A stretch of DNA of 64,000 nt from JBNLBT01 sp050303435 (GCA_050303435.1 JBNLBT010000001.1:62001-126000); one strand, 5' to 3'. Shown: positions 24,591 to 33,769, counted from the stretch's first letter. A program made the numbers and translations. The notes: generated by a model not told the origin, from the sequence alone.

Positions 24591-24619
24591 ATTGTTGGTC
24601 TGGTGAGGCAAAAAATCAA
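24591..24619 (-). promoter_or_regulatory. rnpB: Promoter of rnpB
   Basis: On the minus strand TTGATT (24614-24619) and AACAAT (24591-24596) are 17 bases apart. The expected start, six to seven bases past the -10, coincides with the 5' side of helix P1. The -35 lies just after the stop codon of the upstream gene. Confidence 0.6.
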
Positions 24620-24623
24620 CCCA

Positions 24624-26342
24624 TTATTTGCTTTCAGCCGGCGCGTCGCAGTGCACTGCAGCGGGCTTTTCTTTTTTCATGATCAATAAATTGCCGTAGC
24701 CGTCCTTGGGCGTGGCGAATTCCCAGGAATCCATCACCCGGTCAATGAAGCTGATGCCCATTTGCCCGGGCAAGGGTTTTTCCAGATCGCGCGGTTTGAT
24801 CGAATTGTCGTACACTTCGGGGGCAAAATCGCGCAGATAAAACACCAGGGTGTTGTTTTGCAGTTTGATTTTCAACTTGATGCGGCCGTCGTCGTGTTTC
24901 TTGTAGGCGTGGCGGATCACATTGGTGATGGCTTCATCCAGGCACAGGGTGAGTTTTTGCGTCAGCGAACAGTCGAAACCGGCCTGCATGCAGACCTCGG
25001 ACACCGTCTGGCGGACTTGTTTGAGTTCGCAGGGTTCGGCCTTGAATTCCATTTTTCGCAACACCTGTTCACTCAGGTGATCGCGTTTTTCCAGCAGCAA
25101 TATGGTGGCGTCGTCATTGAGAAACTGACGCCGCACCGTGCTGATGATTTTGCCGATGCGCAGCTCAGGTGACTCACTTTCCGTGGCCTGAATCAGTTTG
25201 ATCAGGCCTTGGGTCTGCAGCCGTTCAGAACGGTGACAGCGCGCGTCGGTGAGGCCGTCGGTGACAAAGTACAGGCCGCCTTGATTGAGCTGGATGCGTT
25301 GCTGGGGAAATTCGATGTCCGGGCTGATCGCCAGCGGCGGCGCGTCGGCCACCCAGGTTTGCACCTGCCCGGCCGGGCATTTGTGAATCACCGGCGGCAG
25401 CCCGGCGTTGCTCCACACGACTTCATCCCGAGCCGGGAAATAATAGCCCACCGCGGCGCAGATGAACAAACCGCGAGAGACGTTCTTGCACAATTCCCTG
25501 TTGGCGGTGTGCAACCATTCACCCGGCTCCAGCTTGTCTTTGCCGATCCAGCGCAGCAGGCTGCTGGTGCGCACCATCAGCATGGACGCATCCAGGCCTT
25601 TGCCGGAGACGTCGCCGATGATGAAGCCGACGCGGCCATCGTCGAGGGTGAAATAATCGTAGAAGTCACCGGACACTTCGTTGGCGGCCACGTTGCTGCC
25701 GACCAGCGGAAACGGCGGTCGTTCACGTTCCGGCAACAGCGAACGCTGCAGACGTCGGGCCAATGTCAGTTCCTTGCGAATGCGTTTCTGTTCGACAAAA
25801 TCCAAAGTCAGGCGCGCGTTCTGAATGGCCAGGGCGATCGGCGAGGCGAGCACGCGCAAAATGTCTCGATCGCGGTTGTTGAACAGTTGACTGTCTTGTT
25901 TGTTGAGCACCTGCAACACGCCAAAGGCCTGGCCGGCGGCCAACAGCGGCGTGCACAGCACCGATTTGGTTTCAAAGCCGGTCAAAGAATCCACATAGCG
26001 CACGTATTTCGAATTTTGTCGCGCGTCCTTGATCATCTGGCATTGGCATGAGGTCAACGCCACGCCAACAATGCTTTGCTCAATGTTCACCTGCATGTCG
26101 GTGACGTCGACCGGCCCGGCGCTGGCGCGGCAAATCAACTGGCCGGTTTTGGGGTCGAGCAGAAAGATGCTGGCGGCTTCGGCTTCCATGTATTCACAGA
26201 TGCGTGTGACCGCGGCCTGCAGCGTTTCGTTGATGTTCAGGGAGTGGACAAACTCCTGACTCAGATCCGCCAGCAGACGCAGTTGTTCCAGACTGCCGGC
26301 CGAGGCCGCACCGTCGCGCTGTTCAAGGATGACATTTTTCAT
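24624..26342 (-). CDS. GAF - PP2C phosphatase - HATPase regulator (RsbU/RsbW-like fusion)
   Basis: Regulatory protein of 572 residues. A GAF domain lies at about residues 30-175. A coiled linker (about 178-200, LTLARRLQRSLLPERERPP) leads into a SpoIIE/PP2C phosphatase domain (about 210-420; NEVSGDFYDYF, GDVSGKGLDASM, NDDATILLLEKR). A C-terminal HATPase_c domain of the anti-sigma kinase type (about 440-560; LCLDEAITNVIRHAY, PGQMGISFIDRVMD) follows. It therefore joins in one chain the phosphatase and kinase that act on STAS-type anti-anti-sigma proteins. ATG 26342 overlaps the stop of pssA by four bases. The only visible STAS protein in the window is in the lipid transport operon (57169); a link would be speculation. 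Confidence 0.85.
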   Translation of the reverse strand: MKNVILEQRDGAASAGSLEQLRLLADLSQEFVHSLNINETLQAAVTRICEYMEAEAASIFLLDPKTGQLICRASAGPVDVTDMQVNIEQSIVGVALTSCQCQMIKDARQNSKYVRYVDSLTGFETKSVLCTPLLAAGQAFGVLQVLNKQDSQLFNNRDRDILRVLASPIALAIQNARLTLDFVEQKRIRKELTLARRLQRSLLPERERPPFPLVGSNVAANEVSGDFYDYFTLDDGRVGFIIGDVSGKGLDASMLMVRTSSLLRWIGKDKLEPGEWLHTANRELCKNVSRGLFICAAVGYYFPARDEVVWSNAGLPPVIHKCPAGQVQTWVADAPPLAISPDIEFPQQRIQLNQGGLYFVTDGLTDARCHRSERLQTQGLIKLIQATESESPELRIGKIISTVRRQFLNDDATILLLEKRDHLSEQVLRKMEFKAEPCELKQVRQTVSEVCMQAGFDCSLTQKLTLCLDEAITNVIRHAYKKHDDGRIKLKIKLQNNTLVFYLRDFAPEVYDNSIKPRDLEKPLPGQMGISFIDRVMDSWEFATPKDGYGNLLIMKKEKPAAVHCDAPAESK

Positions 26343-27133
26343 GGTTTTTTCTGCCGGTTGGCCCGCTTGGTTTTGATCCGGGCGACGGTGAACACCACTC
26401 CGGACAGTGCGTAGAGCGAAAACGTAATGAACAACACCCAGGCCGGCTTGATGGCGAGGAGGACGAAAATCAGCACCAGCAAAAGGATCCATATGAAGGC
26501 CACGTTTTCCTTGAACGGGATGGTCTTGAACGAATAATAGCGAAAACGCGAGACCATCAAAAGCCCGCACATGACGGTGATCGGCAGGGCAATGAATTTC
26601 AGCGTTTCGCCGTTGAACCCCAAGTCGATGCTGACCCAGGTGAATGAGCTGAGCACCGCCGCCGCCGATGGACTGGCCAGGCCTTGAAAGAAGGCCTTGT
26701 TCATGACCCCGATCTGGGTATTGAAACGCGCCAGTCGCAAGGCGCCACTGACTGCATAGATGAACGCCGCCAGCCAACCGATCTTGCCCATGATCGGGTG
26801 CAACGTGCCGAGGTGCGACAGCGACCAATTGTACATCAGAATCGATGGCGCGATGCCGAAAGACACCAGGTCGGCGAGTGAATCGTATTGCTCGCCAAAT
26901 GCCGACTGGGTGTTGGTCAGGCGCGCCACCCGCCCGTCCAGACCGTCCAGCAGTGCGGCGATGAAGATGTTGATGCAGGCCAGTTCATATTTGCCATTGA
27001 TGGAGGCAATGATGGAATAATAGCCGGCAAACATGGCGCCGGTGGTGAACAGATTGGGCAACAGATAGATGCCCTTGTGTTTGGCTTCGTCCAGTTTTGA
27101 CATGTCGATATCGTTTGCGGTTTGAAAGGACAT
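26339..27133 (-). CDS. pssA: CDP-diacylglycerol-serine O-phosphatidyltransferase
   Basis: Integral membrane enzyme of about 264 residues that makes phosphatidylserine, the precursor of phosphatidylethanolamine. The CDP-alcohol phosphotransferase signature DGLDGRVARLTNTQSAFGEQ followed by YDSLAD supplies the metal-binding Asp residues. About eight membrane helices follow. This is the PssA type II (Bacillus-like) family. Starts at 27133 or 27103 (MSKLDEAKHKG) are both possible; neither has a strong ribosome site. It overlaps the downstream PP2C regulator by four bases. Confidence 0.9.
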   Translation of the reverse strand: MSFQTANDIDMSKLDEAKHKGIYLLPNLFTTGAMFAGYYSIIASINGKYELACINIFIAALLDGLDGRVARLTNTQSAFGEQYDSLADLVSFGIAPSILMYNWSLSHLGTLHPIMGKIGWLAAFIYAVSGALRLARFNTQIGVMNKAFFQGLASPSAAAVLSSFTWVSIDLGFNGETLKFIALPITVMCGLLMVSRFRYYSFKTIPFKENVAFIWILLLVLIFVLLAIKPAWVLFITFSLYALSGVVFTVARIKTKRANRQKKP

Positions 27134-27376
27134 TATAAACCAATTTATGGACGTGTATCTCAGCCGTGGCGGTGAATGCATCAAGGCATGCGGCCCTGAC
27201 CCGGACGCGCACCGATGCCCGGGTGAACGGCTGCAGCGCGGTCAGGGTGAAGGCGGGTTTTTCCAGTGTGCACAAGGGTTTGTGGCTTTTTGCCCAGGCA
27301 CTATTTTTTACAATTCGACTTGCGCTGTGAGGAGCGATTTTTTAAGATGGGCGTATTCTATAATTGATGAACCAAT

Positions 27377-27826
27377 ATGCGTGCAATTATTCTGCTTTCA
27401 TTGATGACGCTGGCGCCGTTGAGTGCGTCGGCACAAAAAGTATACAAGTGGGTGGATGAGAACGGGCAAATCCATTATTCATCCAAAAAACCGCAGAATG
27501 TGGATTCTGAAACCATGCGACTGAAGGTGCCTAAGCCGAAACCTGAAGAACAGGCCGCCACCGATCAAACAGCGGCCGAAGCGACCACCGATGCGGCCGA
27601 CGAGCAGGCCGCTGAGGCGGAAGCCACGAAAATGCTGGCGCAAGTGGATCGCGAGAATTATGCCAAGCTGTGCACCCAGGCCAAAGCCAATTTGAATGCA
27701 CTGAATTCCTCGCCGCGGGTGCAGCAGGTGGATGAAAGCACCGGACAAACCCGGCGCATGAATGACGATGAGCGCGTGCAGGCGTTGAAGAACGCGCTGG
27801 ACGGCGTCAGACGCTACTGTCGCTGA
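27377..27826 (+). CDS. DUF4124-domain periplasmic protein
   Basis: Small secreted protein of 149 residues. A signal peptide (MRAIILLSLMTLAPLSASA) is followed by the DUF4124 motif KVYKWVDENGQIHYSSKKP (residues about 22-40). A low-complexity Ala/Glu/Thr stretch (about 55-85) and a helical C-terminus follow. The family is widespread in Gammaproteobacteria and has no established role. The last base of its stop is the first base of the next gene's ATG. Confidence 0.8.
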   Translation: MRAIILLSLMTLAPLSASAQKVYKWVDENGQIHYSSKKPQNVDSETMRLKVPKPKPEEQAATDQTAAEATTDAADEQAAEAEATKMLAQVDRENYAKLCTQAKANLNALNSSPRVQQVDESTGQTRRMNDDERVQALKNALDGVRRYCR

Positions 27827-28926
27827 TGAAACGCCGGGCACTGATCCGCAGCGCGGCGGCGGCCGGCGCCATCGCCGGTTTGAGTGCCTGTCGACGGGAA
27901 AGCGACGGCGCGCCCAGCGACGGCGCTGCGGTGAGCACACGGCGCATCGAATGGAAGATGGTCACCGCCTGGCCACGCAATTTTCCCGGCTTGGGCACCG
28001 GCGCCAATTTTCTTGCTGAAACCATCAACCAGATCAGTGGCGGCCGGCTGCAGGTCAAGGTGTACGGCGGCGGTGAACTGGTGCCGGCATTTGAAGTGTT
28101 CGATGCGGTCTCGGCGGGCACCGCCGAGATGGGTCACGGCGCCGCGTACTACTGGAAGGGTAAAGTGCCCGAGGCGCAGTTTTTTGGCGCCGTGCCGTTT
28201 GGCATGAACGCCAATGAAATGAACGCCTGGATGTACCACGGCGGCGGACTGGCGTTGTGGACCGAGGCCTACGCGCCACACAATCTGATTCCCTTCCCGG
28301 CCGGTCAGTCCGGCACCCAGATGGGCGGCTGGTTCAACAAGGAAATCAATTCCATTGAAGACATCAAAGGCCTGGTGATGCGCATTCCCGGTCTCGGCGG
28401 CGAAGTGTTCAAGCGCGCCGGAGGCACACCGCAGGTGTTGCCGGGCGCGGAACTGTTCACCGCCTTGCAAACAGGCACGCTGGACGCCACCGAATGGGTT
28501 GGACCCTACAATGATTTGGCTTTTGGTTTGTATCAGGCGGCCAAATACTATTATTACCCTGGCTGGCATGAGCCCACCGCCTGCCTCGAGGCGTTGATCA
28601 ATCGCGACGCTTACAATGCCTTGCCGGAGGATTTGCAGCACGTGGTGCGGGTGGCTTGCATGGCCACCAATCAAAACATGCTTTCAGACTTCATCGCGCA
28701 AAATCAGAAAGCGCTGGATGTCCTCGTCAAGGAACATCATGTGCAACTCAGGCGTTTTCCTGACGACGTGTTGGCGACTTTCCGCGCCCACGCCGCCGAT
28801 GTGATTCGCGAACTGGGTGAGACCAGCGAACTGGCCGGCCGCATTCATCGCTCCTACGTGGAATTCGCGGCCCGCACGCGGGCCTGGCTGGCCATCTCTG
28901 AACAGTCCTATTTGTCTGTCCGCTGA
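27826..28926 (+). CDS. TRAP-type (DctP family) substrate-binding lipoprotein, orphan
   Basis: Solute-binding protein of 366 residues. The N-terminus MKRRALIRSAAAAGAIAGLSAC combines twin arginines with a lipobox (LSAC), so it may be exported by Tat and lipidated. The body matches the DctP fold (WKMVTAWPRNFPGLGTGANF, GTAEMGHGAAYYW, RIPGLGGEVFKRAGG with the conserved Arg, ATEWVGPYNDL). No DctQ or DctM membrane genes are near, so its transporter is elsewhere or it works alone. It is coupled to the DUF4124 gene by a one-base overlap. Confidence 0.85.
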   Translation: MKRRALIRSAAAAGAIAGLSACRRESDGAPSDGAAVSTRRIEWKMVTAWPRNFPGLGTGANFLAETINQISGGRLQVKVYGGGELVPAFEVFDAVSAGTAEMGHGAAYYWKGKVPEAQFFGAVPFGMNANEMNAWMYHGGGLALWTEAYAPHNLIPFPAGQSGTQMGGWFNKEINSIEDIKGLVMRIPGLGGEVFKRAGGTPQVLPGAELFTALQTGTLDATEWVGPYNDLAFGLYQAAKYYYYPGWHEPTACLEALINRDAYNALPEDLQHVVRVACMATNQNMLSDFIAQNQKALDVLVKEHHVQLRRFPDDVLATFRAHAADVIRELGETSELAGRIHRSYVEFAARTRAWLAISEQSYLSVR

Positions 28927-29082
28927 GTTCATGGACAGTGCATGATCTGCCGGTACCATTGCAGTGTTTATCCATCGTCAGGCCATGAGAAATCCCTCGA
29001 CGCGGCTCAAATCGCGGTGCTTGCCCGGTGCATTCCCAGACTCAGCGGCCCCGGTTCAACAAAAATGAACAGGCCCTAGCAC

Positions 29083-31539
29083 ATGTCTTCAGGGGTGCAG
29101 GCGTTTCCATTTGTGGCCCGGCAACGGGCCGCGCAACCGGCCCTGTTTGAACCCTTGGACGAGGCACTCGATCTGCACACCGACTGGCGCCATTTTCTGA
29201 CCCACGACGCCGCGGCGCACGATCTGCTCAAGCGCGTGCGCGTGTATCGTCAGAGTCGCCTGGCCTGGCTCGCCAGCGTCGACGCCACGCACCCCTATGA
29301 GCAGCACGGCTGGGCGCTGGAACAATGCAGCCGGCTGGCGGAACTGATGCTTGGCCACGTGTATCAGGAGACCTGCCAGGCTTTTGCACGTGAGCAGGGT
29401 GTGGTGCGCGATGCGCACGGCCAGGTTGTGTCTCTGCTGGTGTATGCGCTGGGCAAACTGGGCGGCGGTGAATTGAATTATTCCTCCGATGTGGATCTGG
29501 TGTTTGTCTATCCGCGCGATGGACGCGCCGATGGCGGGCGTGAACTGGATGCGGCGAGTTATTTCGAGAAACTGTGTCAGCGCATGATCCGCGCCGTGGA
29601 CTCAATCACAGCGGACGGCCAGTTGTATCGCGTGGACACCCGCTTGCGGCCGTTCGGCTCGGCCGGCGCTCTGGCGGTCAGTGCCGCGGCCTTGTCGGCG
29701 TATCTGCTCAATGAAGGCCGGGAGTGGGAACGTTTTGCCTGGATGCGCGCGCACAGGGTGTGCGGCGACGCCGCGCAGTCGCTGCCGGTGCGTGAAATGA
29801 TCGATGCCTTTGTGTACCGTAAACACCTGGATTATTCGGTGTTTGAATCGTTGCTGGACATCAAGCGCGAACAGGCCGCAATCAAACAGCGCGATCCGCA
29901 CAACCTCAAGCTGGGCGAGGGCGGCATCCGCGAAATCGAATTCATCGTGCAGACTTTGCAGTTGGCTTACGGCGGCCGCGATCCGGCGCTGCGCGGTCGC
30001 GGCATCGTGCAAGTGCTTGAAGCGCTGACTGGGCAGGGAAAAATGTTGCCGGTGGACCGCGATCGACTGCTGTCGGCCTGGCTGTATCTGCGCAAATGTG
30101 AGAACTTGAGTCAGTTGCTGCATGATCGACAGGTGCACCACCTGCCCGACGATGCGACTGAACTTGAATGGCTGGCACAGGCCATGGGCCATGATCACAG
30201 CGCGGCCTTTCTGGGCGCACTGGCGCAACAGCGCAGGCGGGTGCAACGCCTCTACAGCGCGCTGCTGGCGGAACAAAACAACCCCTGGCAGGAGGTGCAC
30301 AGCGACACCGATGCCCTGCAGCGCGCTGCAGAATTGACCCGCACGCACACGCACCGGGCGCTGGCGCCGGATGCGCGCGCTAAAGTGCGGCGTTTGTGGC
30401 TGCAGTGGTTGCAACGCACGCCCGATGCGGTTGTGATTGAACGTCTGGGGCGTTTGATGAACGCCATCGCACACCGCAGCACCTATGTTTTGATGCTGGT
30501 GCAGGAAGCCATCATTCGCGACAAATTGTACGACCTGATTTCGCGCGGCGGTTATTTTGTCGAGCGCTTCAGCCGTCACCCGGCCCTGTTGGAAATTCTT
30601 TTTGAAGATGAGGCGTTGCCGACTGATCTGAACAGTGAATGGTTGCGTGGACAATGGCGGCGTGTGGTGCGGGCCGATGCCGAGGATGAAGAACAGTGGA
30701 TGGAGGACGTGCGGTTTTTTCGACAGGCCACTGAGTTGCGTGTGATGATGGCCTGTGTGTCTGGCCGCCGCACGGAGCTGCAATGCGGCGTGGATTTGGC
30801 GCGTGTGGCTGAATACATCCTGCGGGCGGTGATCGTCCAGGCTCACCGGGACGTCTGTGAACGGCTCGGCGAGGACGTGGTGGCCGCCGACGCACTGATG
30901 GTGATTGCCTACGGTTCTCTGGCCGCTGAGAACATGCACCCGGATTCGGATCTGGATCTGGTGTTCATTGTGGACCTGGATGTGCTGGATGCGCCGGTGC
31001 AGCATTTTGTCCTGCGCTGGATTCGCCGCATCATGCACCACCTCACCAGTCGCACCTTTCACGGTGAATTGTACCCTTTGGATTTGCAACTCAGGCCGGA
31101 AGGCCACAGCGGCGCCATGGTGGTGAGTCTGTTGCATTTCATCGATTATCAGAAAACCCGCGCCTGGACCTGGGAACATCTGGCACTGTTGCGCTCGCGT
31201 GTGGTGTACGGCGATGCGGATCAGGTCGCGCGATTCGGCCAATGCAAGCGCGACATCTTAATGCAGCCGCGTGCGGCCGAGGACATCGAACGCGATGTGG
31301 CTGATATGGCCCGTCGTTTGCAGAGCGCCGGTTTACAGCGCAACCAACTGGCGCTGGATTTGACGGCTCTGGTGTTGCGTCATGTGCCAGACTGTCCACA
31401 GCTGCTGGAGCACAACCGCACCGAAGCCTGGCTGGATGCACTGCTGAGCGCCGGCGTGCTGTCACCTGACGCGCATCGTCAGTGGCTGGATCGGCACGCA
31501 TCGCAGCAGCGCCGGCGATTGCGCCAAGACCTCAATTGA
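29083..31539 (+). CDS. glnE: Glutamine synthetase adenylyltransferase/deadenylase, shortened
   Basis: Bifunctional nitrogen-control enzyme of 818 residues (E. coli GlnE has about 946). The N-terminal deadenylylase half is intact: GKLGGGELNYSSDVDLVF, YRVDTRLRPFGSAGALA and GEGGIREIEFIVQ. The C-terminal adenylylase half keeps YGSLAAENMHPDSDLDLVFI (weak GS motif, Asp pair present), but the second GGxxDIEF motif is absent: the sequence runs from the RDILMQPR region straight to the C-terminal helices. The N-terminus is also about 40 residues short, and an in-frame TAG lies six bases before the ATG, so no longer start exists. It may deadenylylate better than it adenylylates. Confidence 0.88.
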   Translation: MSSGVQAFPFVARQRAAQPALFEPLDEALDLHTDWRHFLTHDAAAHDLLKRVRVYRQSRLAWLASVDATHPYEQHGWALEQCSRLAELMLGHVYQETCQAFAREQGVVRDAHGQVVSLLVYALGKLGGGELNYSSDVDLVFVYPRDGRADGGRELDAASYFEKLCQRMIRAVDSITADGQLYRVDTRLRPFGSAGALAVSAAALSAYLLNEGREWERFAWMRAHRVCGDAAQSLPVREMIDAFVYRKHLDYSVFESLLDIKREQAAIKQRDPHNLKLGEGGIREIEFIVQTLQLAYGGRDPALRGRGIVQVLEALTGQGKMLPVDRDRLLSAWLYLRKCENLSQLLHDRQVHHLPDDATELEWLAQAMGHDHSAAFLGALAQQRRRVQRLYSALLAEQNNPWQEVHSDTDALQRAAELTRTHTHRALAPDARAKVRRLWLQWLQRTPDAVVIERLGRLMNAIAHRSTYVLMLVQEAIIRDKLYDLISRGGYFVERFSRHPALLEILFEDEALPTDLNSEWLRGQWRRVVRADAEDEEQWMEDVRFFRQATELRVMMACVSGRRTELQCGVDLARVAEYILRAVIVQAHRDVCERLGEDVVAADALMVIAYGSLAAENMHPDSDLDLVFIVDLDVLDAPVQHFVLRWIRRIMHHLTSRTFHGELYPLDLQLRPEGHSGAMVVSLLHFIDYQKTRAWTWEHLALLRSRVVYGDADQVARFGQCKRDILMQPRAAEDIERDVADMARRLQSAGLQRNQLALDLTALVLRHVPDCPQLLEHNRTEAWLDALLSAGVLSPDAHRQWLDRHASQQRRRLRQDLN

Positions 31540-31657
31540 GTCGCTGCAGGGTGCAGGAAAGACTGCTGAGGCAGGAAAAACGTGAGTGAATTAACAATTT
31601 TCGCCCAGCCGTTGTTTACAATGGGGCTTCTTGTAGCATTCATCAGAGAGTAGACCC

Positions 31658-32917
31658 ATGAAAAAATTCGCCTCAGTTCTGTGTTTCTTGACGCTGAGTC
31701 TAACCGTTCAGGCTCAGATCCCTTCTGGACTGCAGTTGATTGACATCGGCGTCAGTGTCGGGCCCAATGTCGGCATCCGCCACGCCGGCGACGGCAGCGG
31801 GCGCAAGTTTCTGATTGACCAGGACGGCATTGTGCGGGTGATTGACGCCGGCAACAACCTCCTGCCCACGGCATTTCTCAACATCACCGGCAAGGTGGCC
31901 TGTTGCGGAGAACGCGGATTGCTGGGGCTGGCCTTTCACCCCGACTATGAAACCAACGGCCTGTTCTTCGTCAGTTACACCAAAGAAGGCAGCAACACCG
32001 GTGATTCCATCATCGAACGCTATTCGGTGTCGGCCGGCGATCCCAACGTGGCCGATGCGGCCAGCGGTGTGGTGTTGATGCGGGTGGTGCAACTGGCCTC
32101 CAACCACAACGGCGGTGACATTCACTTCGGCCCGGACGGGTACTTGTATATCAGTCTGGGCGACGGCGGACCGCAGGGCAACCCCGGCAACGAAGCGCAG
32201 GAACTGGACAGCATGCTGGGCAAAATATTGCGCATTGACGTGGATCAGACCACCCCGGCGGTGACCTCACAAAATTTGTGTGGCATCAACGACGCCGGCG
32301 GCGCCTGGAATTACGCCATTCCCAACGACAACCCCTTCGTTTCCGACAACAGCGTGTGTCAGGAAATCTGGGGCTATGGACTGCGCAATCCCTGGCGTTT
32401 CAGCTTTGATTCCGCCACCGGTGACATGTTTGTCGGCGACGTGGGTCAGGGCGCGATTGAAGAAGTGTCTCGCGTGATCGCCGGCGCGGGTTTCAATGAT
32501 GGCATCAATTTCGGCTGGCGCTGTTTTGAAGGCAACAACGCATTCAATCAGTCCGAACCCACCTGTGATGACAGCACGGCGCCGTTTCCGGTGCGCCCGT
32601 TCCTGTTTCCGATTTTAACCAAAACCCACAGCGGCGACGGCGTGTGCGCGGTGACCGGAGGGTTCATGTACCGCGGACCGATCACTGCATTGCAGGGGCA
32701 ATACATCTACGGCGATTACTGCACCGGTGAGATCTGGATCGCGCGGGATTCAGGCGGCAACAACTGGGTGGAACAGGAATGGCTGCATGGGCAACCTCTG
32801 GCGTTCAATCTCACCAGTTTCGGCGAAGACGAAGCGGGCAATGTGTACGTTTCGGACCAGGGCGGTGACACCTACCAGATCTTTCACGACATCATTTACG
32901 TCAACGGATTCGATTGA
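31658..32917 (+). CDS. PQQ-dependent aldose/sorbosone-type sugar dehydrogenase, secreted
   Basis: Six-bladed beta-propeller protein of 419 residues with a signal peptide (to VQA, about residue 19). Family motifs: HAGDGSGRKFLIDQDGIVRV, ERGLLGLAFHPDY with the catalytic His, GGDIHFGPDGYLYISLGDGG, GYGLRNPWRFSFD and GGFMYRGP. Such enzymes oxidise aldoses or related sugars with PQQ. The C-terminus ends in IIYVNGFD. Upstream is a 118-bp gap without a clear promoter. The gene converges on a TetR gene. Confidence 0.88.
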   Translation: MKKFASVLCFLTLSLTVQAQIPSGLQLIDIGVSVGPNVGIRHAGDGSGRKFLIDQDGIVRVIDAGNNLLPTAFLNITGKVACCGERGLLGLAFHPDYETNGLFFVSYTKEGSNTGDSIIERYSVSAGDPNVADAASGVVLMRVVQLASNHNGGDIHFGPDGYLYISLGDGGPQGNPGNEAQELDSMLGKILRIDVDQTTPAVTSQNLCGINDAGGAWNYAIPNDNPFVSDNSVCQEIWGYGLRNPWRFSFDSATGDMFVGDVGQGAIEEVSRVIAGAGFNDGINFGWRCFEGNNAFNQSEPTCDDSTAPFPVRPFLFPILTKTHSGDGVCAVTGGFMYRGPITALQGQYIYGDYCTGEIWIARDSGGNNWVEQEWLHGQPLAFNLTSFGEDEAGNVYVSDQGGDTYQIFHDIIYVNGFD

Positions 32918-32930
32918 CATTCAATAGAAC

Positions 32931-32963
32931 GGCGGCCGGGTCAGATGACAGATCTGGCCCGCC
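32931..32963. other. Hairpin between convergent sugar dehydrogenase and TetR genes
   Basis: GGGTCAGAT pairs with ATCTGGCCC (one G-T pair) around a 5-base loop, flanked by further GGCGG/CCGCC pairing. No T-run on either side, so termination would not be classical. Confidence 0.4.
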
Positions 32964-33050
32964 GGTATGGCTGCGTGCACGGCCGGCATGCGGATTGCCC
33001 AGAAAGCTGCACTTCTTCCCGCAACAACGCCAGGTCTGGCGCACCCCGGA

Positions 33051-33698
33051 TTATTTGGATTCTTTACACACCGCCCTGAAGCCGGCGCTGATGAACGGCA
33101 CCAGACGCTGATGCACCGCGTCCAGATCGGCCGAGTGACACAGGCCATCGGATAAATTGTCGATGCGACCGGTTTCAGCGAAGGTCAGTGTCAGAGCGCC
33201 GGACAAAAAGTGATAGCACCAGAAGATGTCGACGTCCTGCCAGTGCGCGTGCGAGGCGCGTATGGCGTGGATGAACTTGTCTGCCAGCGGATCAAAGAAC
33301 TGCGTCATGATCACGCTGCCCAATTCAGGGTGGTTATTGATTTGCGCGATCAGGGCAAAATAGCTGCGCCAGCCCTCGCCGCCCTTGTTGGCGCGATTCA
33401 GCAACGGGTGCGTGAAGGCGTCAATGATCTCCTCCAGCGGGGGCCATCCAGGCTTGGCGCGTCGCAGACAGTCATCCAGCATCTGAATGCGTTCGCGATT
33501 GAGGATTTCCGTGCGTCTGAGCATGACCGCATCAAACAAGGCCCGTTTGTTGCCAAAATGGTAGCTGATGGACGCCACATCGACCCCGGCGAGTCCTGCA
33601 ATGCGGCGCATGGACACGCCATAAAATCCCTTGATGGCAAACGATTTCTCCGCGGCATTGAGTATGGCGTCCTTGGTGCTGGTGTTTTTAATCGTCAC
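33051..33698 (-). CDS. TetR-family repressor of the 3HB-oligomer locus
   Basis: Regulator of 215 residues. The N-terminal helix-turn-helix (FAIKGFYGVSMRRIAGLAGVD, then ISYHFGNKRALFDAV) is typical TetR; the C-terminal about 150 residues form the ligand-binding dimerisation part. The start is GTG 33698: an in-frame TGA lies just upstream and AGGAG is about 13 bases away. It is divergent from the TonB receptor with 185 bp between them, and a 14-bp palindrome lies in that gap. Control of the receptor-hydrolase-dehydrogenase operon is inferred from this layout. Confidence 0.85.
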   Translation of the reverse strand: MTIKNTSTKDAILNAAEKSFAIKGFYGVSMRRIAGLAGVDVASISYHFGNKRALFDAVMLRRTEILNRERIQMLDDCLRRAKPGWPPLEEIIDAFTHPLLNRANKGGEGWRSYFALIAQINNHPELGSVIMTQFFDPLADKFIHAIRASHAHWQDVDIFWCYHFLSGALTLTFAETGRIDNLSDGLCHSADLDAVHQRLVPFISAGFRAVCKESK

Positions 33699-33769
33699 GC
33701 GGCAAAATCATCTCCTGGTCGAAAGCAGCTATTCTAGCACGCACAGGTGCGCGGCGGAATCCGTCTAAT

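Noticed and set aside
26343..26828. N-terminal extension of the PP2C regulator
   Set aside because: The extra 162 residues are antisense-frame-like sequence overlapping pssA and have no domain; the ATG at 26342 gives a direct GAF start.
29602..31242. 546-residue open frame on the minus strand opposite glnE
   Set aside because: Antisense to glnE, with no recognisable domain and a His/Gln-rich composition.
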